This document shows positions 37,409 to 45,850 of a stretch of DNA of 64,000 bases, piece by piece (within the stretch, counting starts at the first letter, position 1; every line of letters starts with the position of its first letter). Source of the stretch: Pelomonas lactea (GTDB lineage: Bacteria; Pseudomonadota; Gammaproteobacteria; Burkholderiales; Burkholderiaceae_C); assembly GCF_043555885.1 (NCBI RefSeq), contig NZ_JBIGHX010000004.1, positions 444,187 through 508,186 of the forward strand, read 5' to 3'. Made by a program: the position numbers and the translations under genes. The notes beneath the pieces were generated by a model. It searched no databases. It was given only the letters and a program-made list of their open reading frames with translations, and was not told the origin of the DNA.

Positions 37409-38734
37409 CTAAAGACTCGCTAAATCTCGGGTGGGCTCCGGCAGTGTCAGCTCGAAGCCCACGCCGCGGCCGTGCAGGCCGGGCACGAGCCGCAGGTGGC
37501 CGCCCAGGCGCCGGGCGGCCTGCGCGGCGATGGCCAGGCCCAGCCCGGTGCCGGGCTGGGCCTGGCCGGGCGAGCGCCAGAAGCGGTCGAACACCCGCTC
37601 GCGCTCGGCCTCGGGGATGCCCGGGCCGTCGTCCAGCACGGCCAGCCGCGGCGGTGCGGCGTCCAGGCGCAGCTCGATGTGGCCGCCGTCGGGCGTGTAG
37701 CGCAGCGCGTTGTCCAGCAGGTTCTGCAGCACGTGGACGAGGGCGGCGCGGTCGCCGTGCCAGGGCAGCTGCTCGGGCCCTGCCAGCGCCAGCTGCTGGT
37801 GCCGGGCGCGGGCCTGGGCATGCAGCGACGCGAGCAGCTCGGCGCCGAGCTCGGCCAGGTCCAGCGCCTCGGCCGGGCGGTCGCCGCGGTCCAGCAGCGC
37901 CAGGTCCAGCAGTTGCTGGGACAGGTGGGCGGTGCGCTGCAGCGTGGCCAGCAGCTCGGCGGCGCTGGCGCGCTGATCGCGCGCGTCGCCGGCCTCCAGC
38001 AGCAGGTGCACCTGGGCGGCCAGCGCCGCCAGCGGCGTGCGCAGCTCGTGGGCGGCGTCCTGCACGAAGGCGCGCTCCAGCGCCAGGCGCTCGTCCAGGC
38101 GCGCGATGAGGGCGTCGAAAGCGCGGCCCACCGGCGCCAGCTCGGCGTAGCGCAGGTCCAGCCCCAGCGGCTGCAGCGGGCCGCGCGGGTCCAGCGCAGC
38201 CACCCGGGCCGTGAAGCGCCGCAGCGGCCGCAGCCCGCTGCGCACGGCCAGCCACAGCGGCAGTGCCAGCAGCGGCAGCGCGATGAGCAGCTGCACCAGC
38301 AGCTCGCCGGCCTGCCAGCGCAGCAGCGTGGCGTCGTCGGGCAAGGCCTCGTGCACCTGCAGCCGCCAGCGCTCGCCCTGCACGGTCGCGCGCGCCGCGT
38401 CGGCCGGCGGCGGCGCGTCGGGCAGCGCCAGCTGCAGCTGGCCGGCCGCGTCCCACAGCTGCACGTGCAGCGGCTGCAGCGGCATGGGCAGCTGTGCGCG
38501 CTCGCGGTTGAGCTGCTGCACGAAGCCCTGCAGCGCCTGCCGGGCGGTGGCGGCGTCGGGCAGGCTGTCCACCAGGTGCAGCATGACCTGCGCCACGGGC
38601 CGCACCTGCGCCGCGTCGGCCTGGCGCTTGATGTCCCAGACGTTGAAGGCCGTCAGCAGCACGGCGACGCCGGCCAGCGCCGTCAGCAGCGTCAGCACCA
38701 GGCGCCGGGTCAGCGTGCGCGGCGGCCAGGTCAT
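37409..38734 (-). CDS. Sensor histidine kinase (QseC-like)
   Basis: The 441-aa inner-membrane kinase has TM1 (about 11-32), a periplasmic segment of about 120 residues, TM2 (about 150-172), a HAMP-like linker, and a DHp helix with the phosphoacceptor His in AAHELRTPLAAL (about residue 247). The ATPase domain shows NLLDNALRYT (N box), DDGPGIPE (G1) and GTGLGLAI (G2). All catalytic motifs are intact. It overlaps the response regulator gene upstream by 4 bp (38731-38734), so the two form a translationally coupled two-component pair. The signal is unknown; the architecture resembles QseC and PmrB. Confidence 0.93.
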   Translation of the reverse strand: MTWPPRTLTRRLVLTLLTALAGVAVLLTAFNVWDIKRQADAAQVRPVAQVMLHLVDSLPDAATARQALQGFVQQLNRERAQLPMPLQPLHVQLWDAAGQLQLALPDAPPPADAARATVQGERWRLQVHEALPDDATLLRWQAGELLVQLLIALPLLALPLWLAVRSGLRPLRRFTARVAALDPRGPLQPLGLDLRYAELAPVGRAFDALIARLDERLALERAFVQDAAHELRTPLAALAAQVHLLLEAGDARDQRASAAELLATLQRTAHLSQQLLDLALLDRGDRPAEALDLAELGAELLASLHAQARARHQQLALAGPEQLPWHGDRAALVHVLQNLLDNALRYTPDGGHIELRLDAAPPRLAVLDDGPGIPEAERERVFDRFWRSPGQAQPGTGLGLAIAAQAARRLGGHLRLVPGLHGRGVGFELTLPEPTRDLASL

Positions 38735-39393
38735 GGCAGCGCCTCCAGCCAGTAGCCCACGCCGCGCAGCGTGCCTATGCGCTCGGCGCCGATCTTGCGG
38801 CGCAGGTTGCTCAGGTGCATCTGCAGCGCGGTGAGCTGCAGCGCGTCGCCCAGCGGTTCCAGCCGCTGCGCGAGCTGGTGGCGCGGCACCACCTGGCCGC
38901 CCGCCTCGGCCAGTGCCTGCAGCAGCTGGAACTCGCGTGGCGACAGCGCCAGCACCTCGCCGTGCAGCAGCGCGCGGGCGCGGCCGGGCTGCAGCACGAG
39001 GGCGCCGAAGGGCCAGTCGTCGCTGCTCTGCTGCGCGCTGCGGCGGGCCACGGCGCGCAGCCGGGCCAGCAGCTCGGGCACCTCGAAGGGTTTGACGAGG
39101 TAGTCGTCGGCGCCGGCGTCCAGGCCGTCCAGCCGCTGGTGCAGCGAGCCCTGCGCCGTGATGACCAGCACCGGGATGCCGATGCCGGCCTGCCGCCAGC
39201 GCCGCAGCAGCGCCAGGCCGCTGCCGTCGGGCAGGCCCAGGTCCAGCAGCACGGCCTGCACGCCGGCGTCGCCCGGCTCGGGCGGCACGTCGGCCGCGCG
39301 GCGCACCCACAGCGCGTCATGCCCCGCGGCCAGCAGGGCCCGGTGCAGCGCGCTGCCCAGGGCCAGGTCGTCTTCGATCAGCAGCACCAGCAT
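38731..39393 (-). CDS. OmpR-family response regulator (QseB-like)
   Basis: The 220-aa regulator has a receiver domain (1-115) with acidic residues E7/D8/D9, phosphoacceptor Asp in VLLDLGLPDG (about residue 51), Thr in VLVITAQ and Lys in LVKPFEVPEL. The C-terminal winged-helix DNA-binding domain (about 125-220) ends with LRRKIGAERIGTLRGVGYWLE. It is paired with the downstream kinase through a 4-bp overlap and diverges from dnaX across an 89-bp gap. Likely targets are the serine hydrolase operon downstream and possibly its own promoter; this is inference from position. Confidence 0.95.
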   Translation of the reverse strand: MLVLLIEDDLALGSALHRALLAAGHDALWVRRAADVPPEPGDAGVQAVLLDLGLPDGSGLALLRRWRQAGIGIPVLVITAQGSLHQRLDGLDAGADDYLVKPFEVPELLARLRAVARRSAQQSSDDWPFGALVLQPGRARALLHGEVLALSPREFQLLQALAEAGGQVVPRHQLAQRLEPLGDALQLTALQMHLSNLRRKIGAERIGTLRGVGYWLEALP

Positions 39394-39482
39394 GGGCAGG
39401 GCGGGGCAGTCATGCCAGGAAGGCGCGCAGCATATCGGCAGCCGGCCGGCCGGGGCCGCCGCCGCTCCTAGAATCCGCGCCC

Positions 39483-41411
39483 ATGAGTTATCTGGTCCTG
39501 GCCCGCAAATACCGCCCGCAGAGTTTCGAGCAGCTCGTCGGCCAGGAGCACGTCGTGCAGGCGCTGGCCAACGCGCTGACGCAGGGCCGGCTGCACCACG
39601 CCTACCTGTTCACCGGCACGCGCGGCGTCGGCAAGACGACGGTGTCGCGCATCCTTGCCAAGAGCCTGAACTGCACCGGGCCGGACGGCACGGGCGGCAT
39701 CACGGCCCAGCCCTGCGGCGTCTGCGCGGCCTGCCGCGACATCGACTCCGGCCGCTTCGTCGACTACGTGGAGCTGGACGCGGCGTCCAACCGCGGCGTC
39801 GAGGAGATCTCGCAGCTGCTGGACCAGGCGGTCTACAAGCCCGTGGTCGGCCGCTTCAAGGTCTACATGATCGACGAAGTGCACATGCTGTCGAACACCG
39901 CGTTCAACGCGATGCTGAAGACGCTGGAGGAGCCTCCCGAGTACCTGAAGTTCGTGCTCGCGACGACCGACCCGCAGAAGGTGCCCGTCACCGTGCTGTC
40001 GCGCTGCCTGCAGTTCAACCTGCGGCCCATGGCGGCGGCGGATGTGCAGAGCCATCTGGGCAATGTGCTGGGCGCCGAGAGCGTGCCGGCCGAGCCGGGC
40101 GCGCTGCGGCTGCTGTCGCGCGCGGCGCGGGGCTCCATGCGCGACGCACTGTCGCTGACTGACCAGGCCATCGCCTTCGGTGCCGGCAGCCTCACCGAAG
40201 CCGGTGTGCGGCAAATGCTGGGCAGCGTGGACCGCGGCCATGTCGTGGCCATCGTCGACGCGCTGGCGGCGGCCAGCGGCGAGGCCGTCGTGGCCCAGGC
40301 CGATGCGCTGCGCGGCGCGGGCCTGTCGGCGGCCGGCACGCTGGAGGACCTGGCCACGCTATTCCAGCAGATGGCGCTGGCCCAGGCCGCGCCCGCCGCG
40401 CTGGACGACGCCGACGGCGAGACCGCCGAGATCCGCCGCCTGGCCGCCGCGCTGCCGGCCGACGAGATCCAGCTGATGTACAGCATGGCCTTGCACGGCC
40501 GCGCCGAGCTGCACCTGGCGCCGGACGAGTACGCCGGCCTGTTGATGGTGCTGCTGCGCATGCTGGCCTTTCGCCCGGCCGGCACGACGCCCAAGCCCGT
40601 GAAGGCGGCCGCCCTGGTGCGCCCGCCTGCCGTGGCCAAGGCCGTGGTGGCGGTGCCGCTGCCCAAGGCCGTGCCGCCGGCGCCCTCGCCGGTTGTTGCA
40701 GCGCCGGTTGCCGCCCCCCCGGTGGCCGTCGCGCCGGTTGCGGCACCGGTAGCCGCCCCGGCGTCGGCTCCAGTGGCAGCGCCGGTCGCAGCCCCGGTGG
40801 CGGCACCTGCGTTGAAGGCGGCCGAGCCGGCGACGAGCTTTGGCGCGCGTCTGCGCCCGCGTCCCGTCGAGCAGCCGGCGGTGGAGGATGACGCCGACTT
40901 CGGCGACGGCCCGCCGCCCGACGACGCACCACCGCCTTGGATGGAGGCCGACGACTCGCCGTCCTCCGCCGCCCCGCCCGATGCCCGCGAGCCCGACGCG
41001 CCGCGCCGCGTCGAACTGCGTGAGACGCCCGAAGGCGCGCAGTGGGCCGAGCGCATCGCGGCCGCCAACATCCTCGGCATGACCGGCGAGCTGGCCCGCC
41101 AGGCGCAGGCCCTGAGCCGCCGGACCGTCGATGGCCGCGAGGTGTGGACGCTGCGCGTCGAGCGCGAGTCCCTGCGAGCGCCGGCGCTGGTGGCCAAGCT
41201 CGAAGCCGCGCTGGACGCGAAGCTGGACATCGAGGCTGGCGTGGCCGAGGACTCCATCGCGCTGCGCACCGTGGCGCGCGCCGAGGCGCAGCAGCGCGCG
41301 GCCGAGGACATCGCCGCCACGCACCCGATGACGCGCACGCTGCTGTCCCAATTCCCGTCGGCACGCATCCTGCCGGGCTCCGTGCAGCCCGTGCTGACTC
41401 CCTCACCTTAA
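39483..41411 (+). CDS. dnaX: DNA polymerase III subunits gamma/tau
   Basis: The 642-aa clamp-loader ATPase opens and loads the beta clamp and dimerises the polymerase. The AAA+ domain (1-230) has Walker A GTRGVGKTTVSRIL (about 43-56), a four-cysteine zinc knuckle (CGVCAACRDID with C62), the DEXX box IDEVHMLS and sensor 1 ATTDPQKVPVTVLSR. The clamp-loader collar runs to about 370. A low-complexity VAAP/APVAAPVAAP linker (about 375-450) leads to the tau-specific C-terminus. No obvious A-rich slippery site for a gamma product was noticed. TAGAAT at 39469-39474 lies 8 bases before the ATG, so the mRNA may be leaderless. It heads dnaX-ybaB-recR. Confidence 0.97.
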   Translation: MSYLVLARKYRPQSFEQLVGQEHVVQALANALTQGRLHHAYLFTGTRGVGKTTVSRILAKSLNCTGPDGTGGITAQPCGVCAACRDIDSGRFVDYVELDAASNRGVEEISQLLDQAVYKPVVGRFKVYMIDEVHMLSNTAFNAMLKTLEEPPEYLKFVLATTDPQKVPVTVLSRCLQFNLRPMAAADVQSHLGNVLGAESVPAEPGALRLLSRAARGSMRDALSLTDQAIAFGAGSLTEAGVRQMLGSVDRGHVVAIVDALAAASGEAVVAQADALRGAGLSAAGTLEDLATLFQQMALAQAAPAALDDADGETAEIRRLAAALPADEIQLMYSMALHGRAELHLAPDEYAGLLMVLLRMLAFRPAGTTPKPVKAAALVRPPAVAKAVVAVPLPKAVPPAPSPVVAAPVAAPPVAVAPVAAPVAAPASAPVAAPVAAPVAAPALKAAEPATSFGARLRPRPVEQPAVEDDADFGDGPPPDDAPPPWMEADDSPSSAAPPDAREPDAPRRVELRETPEGAQWAERIAAANILGMTGELARQAQALSRRTVDGREVWTLRVERESLRAPALVAKLEAALDAKLDIEAGVAEDSIALRTVARAEAQQRAAEDIAATHPMTRTLLSQFPSARILPGSVQPVLTPSP

Positions 41412-41422
41412 AGGACAAGACC

Positions 41423-41749
41423 ATGATGAAAGGCCAACTCGCCGGCTTGATGAAGCAAGCCCAGGCGATGCAGGACAACCTGAAGAAGGCGCAGGAAGAG
41501 CTCGCCAACGTCGAGGTGGAGGGCCAGAGCGGCGCCGGCCTCGTGAAGGTGCTGATGACCTGCAAGAACGAAGTCCGCCGCGTCACCATCGACCCCAGCC
41601 TGCTGGCCGACGACAAGGACATGCTGGAAGACCTCGTCGCCGCCGCCTTCAACGACGCGGCCCGCCGCGCGGAGGCCACCAGCGCCGAGAAGATGGGCAA
41701 GCTGACCGCCGGCATGCCGCTGCCTCCGGGCATGAAATTTCCCTTTTGA
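41423..41749 (+). CDS. ybaB: Nucleoid-associated protein YbaB/EbfC
   Basis: The 108-aa DNA-binding protein has the family's N-terminal helix (MMKGQLAGLMKQAQAMQDNLKKAQEE), the beta-sheet GQSGAGLVKVLMTCKNEVRRVTIDPSLL, and the C-terminal PLPPGMKFPF tail. It forms a tweezer-shaped dimer that binds the nucleoid. AAGGAC lies 6 nt before the ATG. It starts 11 bp after dnaX and overlaps recR by 4 bp, the conserved dnaX-ybaB-recR order. Confidence 0.96.
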   Translation: MMKGQLAGLMKQAQAMQDNLKKAQEELANVEVEGQSGAGLVKVLMTCKNEVRRVTIDPSLLADDKDMLEDLVAAAFNDAARRAEATSAEKMGKLTAGMPLPPGMKFPF

Positions 41750-42327
41750 ACGCACTCGACTCGCTGATCGAGGCGCTCAAGCGCCTGCCCGGCGTGGGCC
41801 AGAAATCGGCCCAGCGCATGGCCTACCACCTGCTGCAGCATGACCGACAGGCCATGCCGCGGCTGGCGGGCGCGCTGACGGCGGCGCAGGAGCGCATCAA
41901 GCACTGCGGGCGCTGCCACACGTTCAGCGAGACGCCGCTGTGCAACGTCTGCGCCGATGACAAGCGCGACGCGCGGCTGCTGTGCGTGGTCGAGACGCCG
42001 GCCGACCAGGCGGCGCTGGAGCGCACCGGCTCCTACCTGGGCTACTACTTCGTGCTGCTGGGGCGGCTGTCGCCGCTGGACGGCGTGGGCACGCGCCAGA
42101 TCGGCGCCACGGAGCTGCTGGCGCGGGCGTCGGAGGAAGGGGTCGGCGAGGTCATCCTGGCCACCAGCTTCACCGCCGAAGGCGAGGCCACGGCGCATGT
42201 GCTGGCCGAGGCCCTGCGCGCCCGCGGCATCAAGTCCACGCGGCTGGCGCGCGGCGTGCCGGTGGGCAGCGAACTCGAATACGTGGACCTGGGCACCATC
42301 GCCCACGCCCTGTCTGACCGGCGCTGA
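41746..42327 (+). CDS. recR: Recombination mediator RecR
   Basis: The 193-aa protein works with RecF and RecO to load RecA on SSB-coated gaps. The N-terminal helix-hairpin-helix (LPGVGQKSAQRMAYHLL), the C4 zinc motif (CGRCHTFSETPLCNVC) and the TOPRIM domain (LLCVVETPADQAALERTGSY) are all intact. The start codon is TTG at 41746, whose TGA overlap with the ybaB stop gives translational coupling; the next ATG in frame is inside the helix-hairpin-helix and too late. The N-terminus MNALDSLIEALKRLPGVG matches the family. Confidence 0.95.
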   Translation: MNALDSLIEALKRLPGVGQKSAQRMAYHLLQHDRQAMPRLAGALTAAQERIKHCGRCHTFSETPLCNVCADDKRDARLLCVVETPADQAALERTGSYLGYYFVLLGRLSPLDGVGTRQIGATELLARASEEGVGEVILATSFTAEGEATAHVLAEALRARGIKSTRLARGVPVGSELEYVDLGTIAHALSDRR

Positions 42328-42338
42328 AGGAGCCCCTC

Positions 42339-42728
42339 ATGACCCTCGCCCAACTCTGCCTGCTCGTGGCCTGTGTGCTGCCCGTCGCGTGCGCGGCGCT
42401 GGCCAAGTCCAAGGGCTTCGGCAAGCGCCGCCGCGATGGTGGCTTCGACAACCACTCGCCGCGCGAATGGCTGGCGACGCTGCAGGGCTGGCAGGCACGC
42501 GCCAACGCGGCACAGGCCAACAGCTGGGAGGCGCTGCCGGTGTTCATCGCCGGCCTGTTCGTGGCCCACCAGCACCAGGCTGCGCAGGGCACGGTGGACA
42601 TGCTGGCGCTGGGCTTCCTGGCCGCCCGGCTGGCCTACATCGGCCTGTACCTGGCCGACCTGGCGTCGCTGCGCTCGCTGCTGTGGGTGGCGGGCCTGGC
42701 TGCCAGCGTCGCGCTGTTCTTCGTTTAG
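42339..42728 (+). CDS. MAPEG family membrane protein
   Basis: The 129-aa protein has about four hydrophobic helices. The MAPEG-type pattern includes RANAAQANSWEALPVFIAGLFVAH (the conserved AxxNxxExxP region) and FLAARLAYIGLYL. MAPEG proteins in eukaryotes are membrane glutathione transferases and eicosanoid enzymes; bacterial members are mostly uncharacterised. AAGGAG lies about 8 nt before the ATG. It starts 11 bp after recR and may be co-transcribed with it. Its stop overlaps that of mltD on the opposite strand (42725-42728). Confidence 0.85.
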   Translation: MTLAQLCLLVACVLPVACAALAKSKGFGKRRRDGGFDNHSPREWLATLQGWQARANAAQANSWEALPVFIAGLFVAHQHQAAQGTVDMLALGFLAARLAYIGLYLADLASLRSLLWVAGLAASVALFFV

Positions 42729-44332
42729 GGCGCGGCGGACGCGACGACGTTGCCGCGGCCCTTGCCGCCGCGAGCCTTGGCCAGCACGCGGGGCGCGGCG
42801 GGCTTGGCAGCGCGGGCCGTCGTCGTGGCCTTGCCCTTGGCAGCCGGGCGGGCCGCAGGCGTGGCGGCCTTGGCCACGATGGGCTGCGCCGCGGTGTAGA
42901 CCACGATCGACTGACCCGGCTTGAAGCGGGTGCCGCTGCCCACCTTGTTCCACTGCGCCACCTGCTCGGCCTTGACCTTGTAGCGTGCGGCCACGCCGGC
43001 CACCGTATCGGCCTTGCCGGCCTTGAAGCTGACGCGCCTGAGCGCGCCCGGTGGCGGCGCGTCGGGCGCGAGGCTGAGGCTGGCGCTGTCGGCCAGGCGC
43101 TCGGACACGTCGTCCTGCACATGCGCGGCGCGCGGCACCAGCAGCGTGGAGCCGGCCTTGACCAGCATCTTGGGCGGGATGCGGTTCACGTCGCGCAGCG
43201 CGGCCTCGGCCATGCCGGTGCGCCTGGCGGCTTCCGACGGACTCATGGTCTTGGGCACCACCCAGGCCGTCCACGTGGCCAGCGGGCCGGTGTGGCGCGA
43301 CAGGTTCTCGGCGAAGTTGCCGGCCTGGTCGTAGGGCAGCAGCACCTGCTGCGTGGCCGCGGCCAGGATGACGGGCTTGTTCATCTGCGGGTTGAACTGC
43401 TGGAAGGTTTCCAGCGACAGCCCGGCCAGCTCGGCGGCCAGCGCGACGTCGATGTCGCGCTCGATCTTCACGCTCAGGAAGTAGGGGTGGTTGGCCACCG
43501 GCGGCAGCGACAGCGCGAAGCGGTCGGGGTTCAGCACGATGTTCTTGACCGCCTGCAGCTTGGGCACGTAGTAGCGGGTTTCGTCCGGCATCTTCAGGCT
43601 GGCGTAGTCCGTGGGCAGGCCCAGGCGCTGGTTGCGTGCGATGGCCTTGCTGACGTTGCCCTGGCCCCAGTTGTAGGCGGCGAGCGCCAGGTGCCAGTCG
43701 CCGAACTGCTTGTAGAGGCGGCCCAGGTAGTCCAGCGCGGCGCGCGTGGACGCGAGCACGTCGCGGCGGTCGTCGCGGAAGATGTTCTGCTTGAGGTCGA
43801 AGTCGCGGCCCGTGGCCGGCATGAACTGCCACATGCCGGTGGCCTTGGCGCTGGACACGGCATGCGTGACGAAGGCGCTCTCGACGAACGGCAGCAGCGC
43901 CAGCTCGGCGGGCATGCCGCGCTTCTCGACCTCTTCGAGGATGTGGAACAGGTAGCGGCTGCCGCGTGTGGTCATGCGCTCGACGTAGTCGGGCCGCGCG
44001 CTGTACCAGGCCTCGGCCTTGCGCACCCAGTCGTCGTCCAGATCGGGCAGTTGCAGGCCGCCGCGCAGCCGCGCCCACAGGTCGGCGCTGGCGTCGGGCG
44101 AATCGAGGTCGATCTTCTCGCCGGGGCGCAGGTTGTCCTCCAGCAGCTCGGAGGCCATCGTGCGCACGGGCACGGCGGTGGTGGCCTCGGTGACCGGGGC
44201 GGCTTCGACGCTGGGGGCGGGGGTGGGGAGGGCGGCCGGCTCCGCGGTGGCGGCGGGCGGCGGGGCGGTGGTGGCGCAGGCGGCGAGCAGCAGTGCAAGC
44301 GCGAGCGGGGTCAGGCGGTGGATCAGCGTCAT
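42725..44332 (-). CDS. mltD: Membrane-bound lytic murein transglycosylase D
   Basis: The 535-aa lipoprotein (lipobox LAAC, cysteine about residue 18) cleaves peptidoglycan with formation of anhydromuramic acid. A Pro/Ala-rich stretch is followed by the SLT catalytic domain (about 95-260), with the catalytic glutamate in LLPFVESAFVTHAVS and downstream ATGMWQFMPATGRDF and AAYNWGQGNVSKAI. C-terminally there is a LysM-like segment near 350-400 and a clearer LysM repeat (GVAARYKVKAEQVAQWNKV, about 440-490). A basic Lys/Ala-rich tail ends it. The ATG at 44332 overlaps the gloB stop (ATGA), so gloB and mltD are coupled. Confidence 0.93.
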   Translation of the reverse strand: MTLIHRLTPLALALLLAACATTAPPPAATAEPAALPTPAPSVEAAPVTEATTAVPVRTMASELLEDNLRPGEKIDLDSPDASADLWARLRGGLQLPDLDDDWVRKAEAWYSARPDYVERMTTRGSRYLFHILEEVEKRGMPAELALLPFVESAFVTHAVSSAKATGMWQFMPATGRDFDLKQNIFRDDRRDVLASTRAALDYLGRLYKQFGDWHLALAAYNWGQGNVSKAIARNQRLGLPTDYASLKMPDETRYYVPKLQAVKNIVLNPDRFALSLPPVANHPYFLSVKIERDIDVALAAELAGLSLETFQQFNPQMNKPVILAAATQQVLLPYDQAGNFAENLSRHTGPLATWTAWVVPKTMSPSEAARRTGMAEAALRDVNRIPPKMLVKAGSTLLVPRAAHVQDDVSERLADSASLSLAPDAPPPGALRRVSFKAGKADTVAGVAARYKVKAEQVAQWNKVGSGTRFKPGQSIVVYTAAQPIVAKAATPAARPAAKGKATTTARAAKPAAPRVLAKARGGKGRGNVVASAAP

Positions 44333-45123
44333 CGGAATCCGTTCTTCCATTCGCGCAGCGTGGCGAAGACGTCGACCGGGCTGGGCGCGGCCGGGAGTTT
44401 CAGCGGCGCATGGCGCCGCGCAGATTCACGCAGCGCCGGTTCGGCGCAACGCAAGAAGGGGTTGATCTGGCGCTCGGTGCCGACGCGGCCGGGCAGCGTC
44501 GGGCGGCCGGCTGCGCGCTCGGCTTCGCACCAGGCGGCGTAGGCGGCGAGCGCCGGGTTGGCGGGGTCCACCTCGCGCGCGAAGCGCAGGTTGGACAGCG
44601 TGTACTCGTGGGCGCAGCAGACGCGGGTGTCGCCGGGCAGAGCGGCCAGCGCCTGCAGCGACGCGTGCATCTGCGCGGGCGTGCCCTCGAACAGCCGGCC
44701 GCAGCCGGCGCTGAACAGCGTGTCGCCGCAGAACAGCAGCGGATCGGCGCCGTGGGGTGTGGCGAAGTAGGCGATGTGCCCGGCGGTGTGGCCCGGCACG
44801 TCCAGCACGGCGAAGCGCAGGCCCAGCAGCTCGATGGTGTCGCCACCCTGCACGCGCGAGACGGGCTCGGGCATCTGTTCGTGGGCCGGCGCGTAGACGG
44901 GACCCAGCAGCCGGCCGCGCAGCGCGTTGACGCCGCCGACGTGATCGCCGTGGTGGTGGGTCAATAGAATGCCCGCGAGCGTCAGGCCCCGGGCGTCCAG
45001 CGCAGCGGCCACCGGCGCTGCGTCGCCGGGATCGACGACCAGGGCCTCACGGCCGTTGTCCAGCAGCCAGAGGTAGTTGTCGTCGAAAGCGGGGAGAGGC
45101 GTGAGCGTCAACGTGAGCGTCAC
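44329..45123 (-). CDS. gloB: Hydroxyacylglutathione hydrolase (glyoxalase II)
   Basis: The 264-aa metallo-beta-lactamase-fold enzyme hydrolyses S-lactoylglutathione to D-lactate and glutathione in methylglyoxal detoxification. The di-metal motif THHHGDHVGG is near residues 54-63; other ligands are in DVPGHTAGH, FCGDTLF and CAHEYT. The N-terminus LTPLPAFDDNYLWLL fits the family. The start is uncertain: GTG at 45123 is chosen over TTG 45126 and later TTG codons. A TATACT hexamer (minus strand, 45142-45137) would give a very short leader. The first codons encode TLTLTLT from a 12-bp tandem repeat. It is coupled to mltD and divergent from the methyltransferase. Confidence 0.92.
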   Translation of the reverse strand: MTLTLTLTPLPAFDDNYLWLLDNGREALVVDPGDAAPVAAALDARGLTLAGILLTHHHGDHVGGVNALRGRLLGPVYAPAHEQMPEPVSRVQGGDTIELLGLRFAVLDVPGHTAGHIAYFATPHGADPLLFCGDTLFSAGCGRLFEGTPAQMHASLQALAALPGDTRVCCAHEYTLSNLRFAREVDPANPALAAYAAWCEAERAAGRPTLPGRVGTERQINPFLRCAEPALRESARRHAPLKLPAAPSPVDVFATLREWKNGFR

Positions 45124-45145
45124 CAATAAAGGGTCGAGTATAGAT

Positions 45146-45850
45146 TTGGCTGCGTGGCTGCAGACTCCCCCCGGCCGTTACCTGCTGGCGTGGGAGCAGG
45201 CGCAGGTGGACGCGGCCGTGGCCGACCTGTTCGGCTTCCATGCACTGCAGCTGGGCATGCCCGAGCTGGACGGCCTGCAGGCCAACCGCATGCCGCACCG
45301 CTGGCTGGTGGGGCAGGACCTGCAGGCCGACTTTGACGCGCTGCCGTTCGAGAGCGCCAGCCTGGACCTCGTGCTGCTGCCGCACGCGCTGGAGCTGGCC
45401 TGCGACGCCCACGCGCTGCTGCGCGAGGTGGAGCGGGTGCTGAGGCCCGAGGGGCGGCTCATCGTCTTCGGGTTGAACCCGGCCAGCCTGTGGGGGCTGC
45501 GCCAGAATCTCGGCCGCCTCAAGCGCCGCGGCGAGCCCTACCTGCCCGAGGACGGGGACTTCATCGGCTACTGGCGGCTGCGCGACTGGCTGAAGCTGCT
45601 GAGCTTCGAGGTGGAGGCGGCCCGCTTCGGCGTGTACCGCCCGCCGCTGCGCACCGAGGCCTGGCTGGACCGCTGGCAGTGGGTCGAGGGCGTGGGCGCT
45701 CGCTGGTGGCCGGTGCTGGGCGCCGTCTATTTCATCCAGGCGGTCAAGCGCGTGCATGGCATGCGCATGATCGGCCTGGCCAAGAATGCGCGCATGGCGG
45801 CCAAGAAGGCACCGGCCGTCGCGCTGAACAACAACCACAAGAAACGATGA
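45146..45850 (+). CDS. Class I SAM-dependent methyltransferase
   Basis: The protein (234 aa from TTG 45146) has the Rossmann-type methyltransferase core: DFDALPFESASLDLVLLPHALELACD, VLRPEGRLIVFGLNPASLWGLR. It belongs to the group found next to gloB and rnhA throughout betaproteobacteria; the substrate is unknown, and a link to tRNA or glyoxal metabolism is unproven. The start is unclear: homologous proteins begin near the AAWLQTPPGRYLLAWEQ segment, which favours TTG at 45146. GTG codons at 45113 and 45101 would overlap gloB. It overlaps rnhA by 4 bp (ATGA), so the two are coupled. A basic C-terminal tail (NNNHKKR) is present. Confidence 0.82.
   Translation: MAAWLQTPPGRYLLAWEQAQVDAAVADLFGFHALQLGMPELDGLQANRMPHRWLVGQDLQADFDALPFESASLDLVLLPHALELACDAHALLREVERVLRPEGRLIVFGLNPASLWGLRQNLGRLKRRGEPYLPEDGDFIGYWRLRDWLKLLSFEVEAARFGVYRPPLRTEAWLDRWQWVEGVGARWWPVLGAVYFIQAVKRVHGMRMIGLAKNARMAAKKAPAVALNNNHKKR

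Noticed and set aside
37394..37412. Palindrome GGGTCTGACCC between the sensor kinase and the serine hydrolase
   Set aside because: Too short and isolated to call a repeat or operator; no second copy was noticed in the window.
39483..41411. Programmed frameshift in dnaX
   Set aside because: No A AAA AAG-type slippery run was noticed near the expected position. A shorter gamma form cannot be supported from the sequence.
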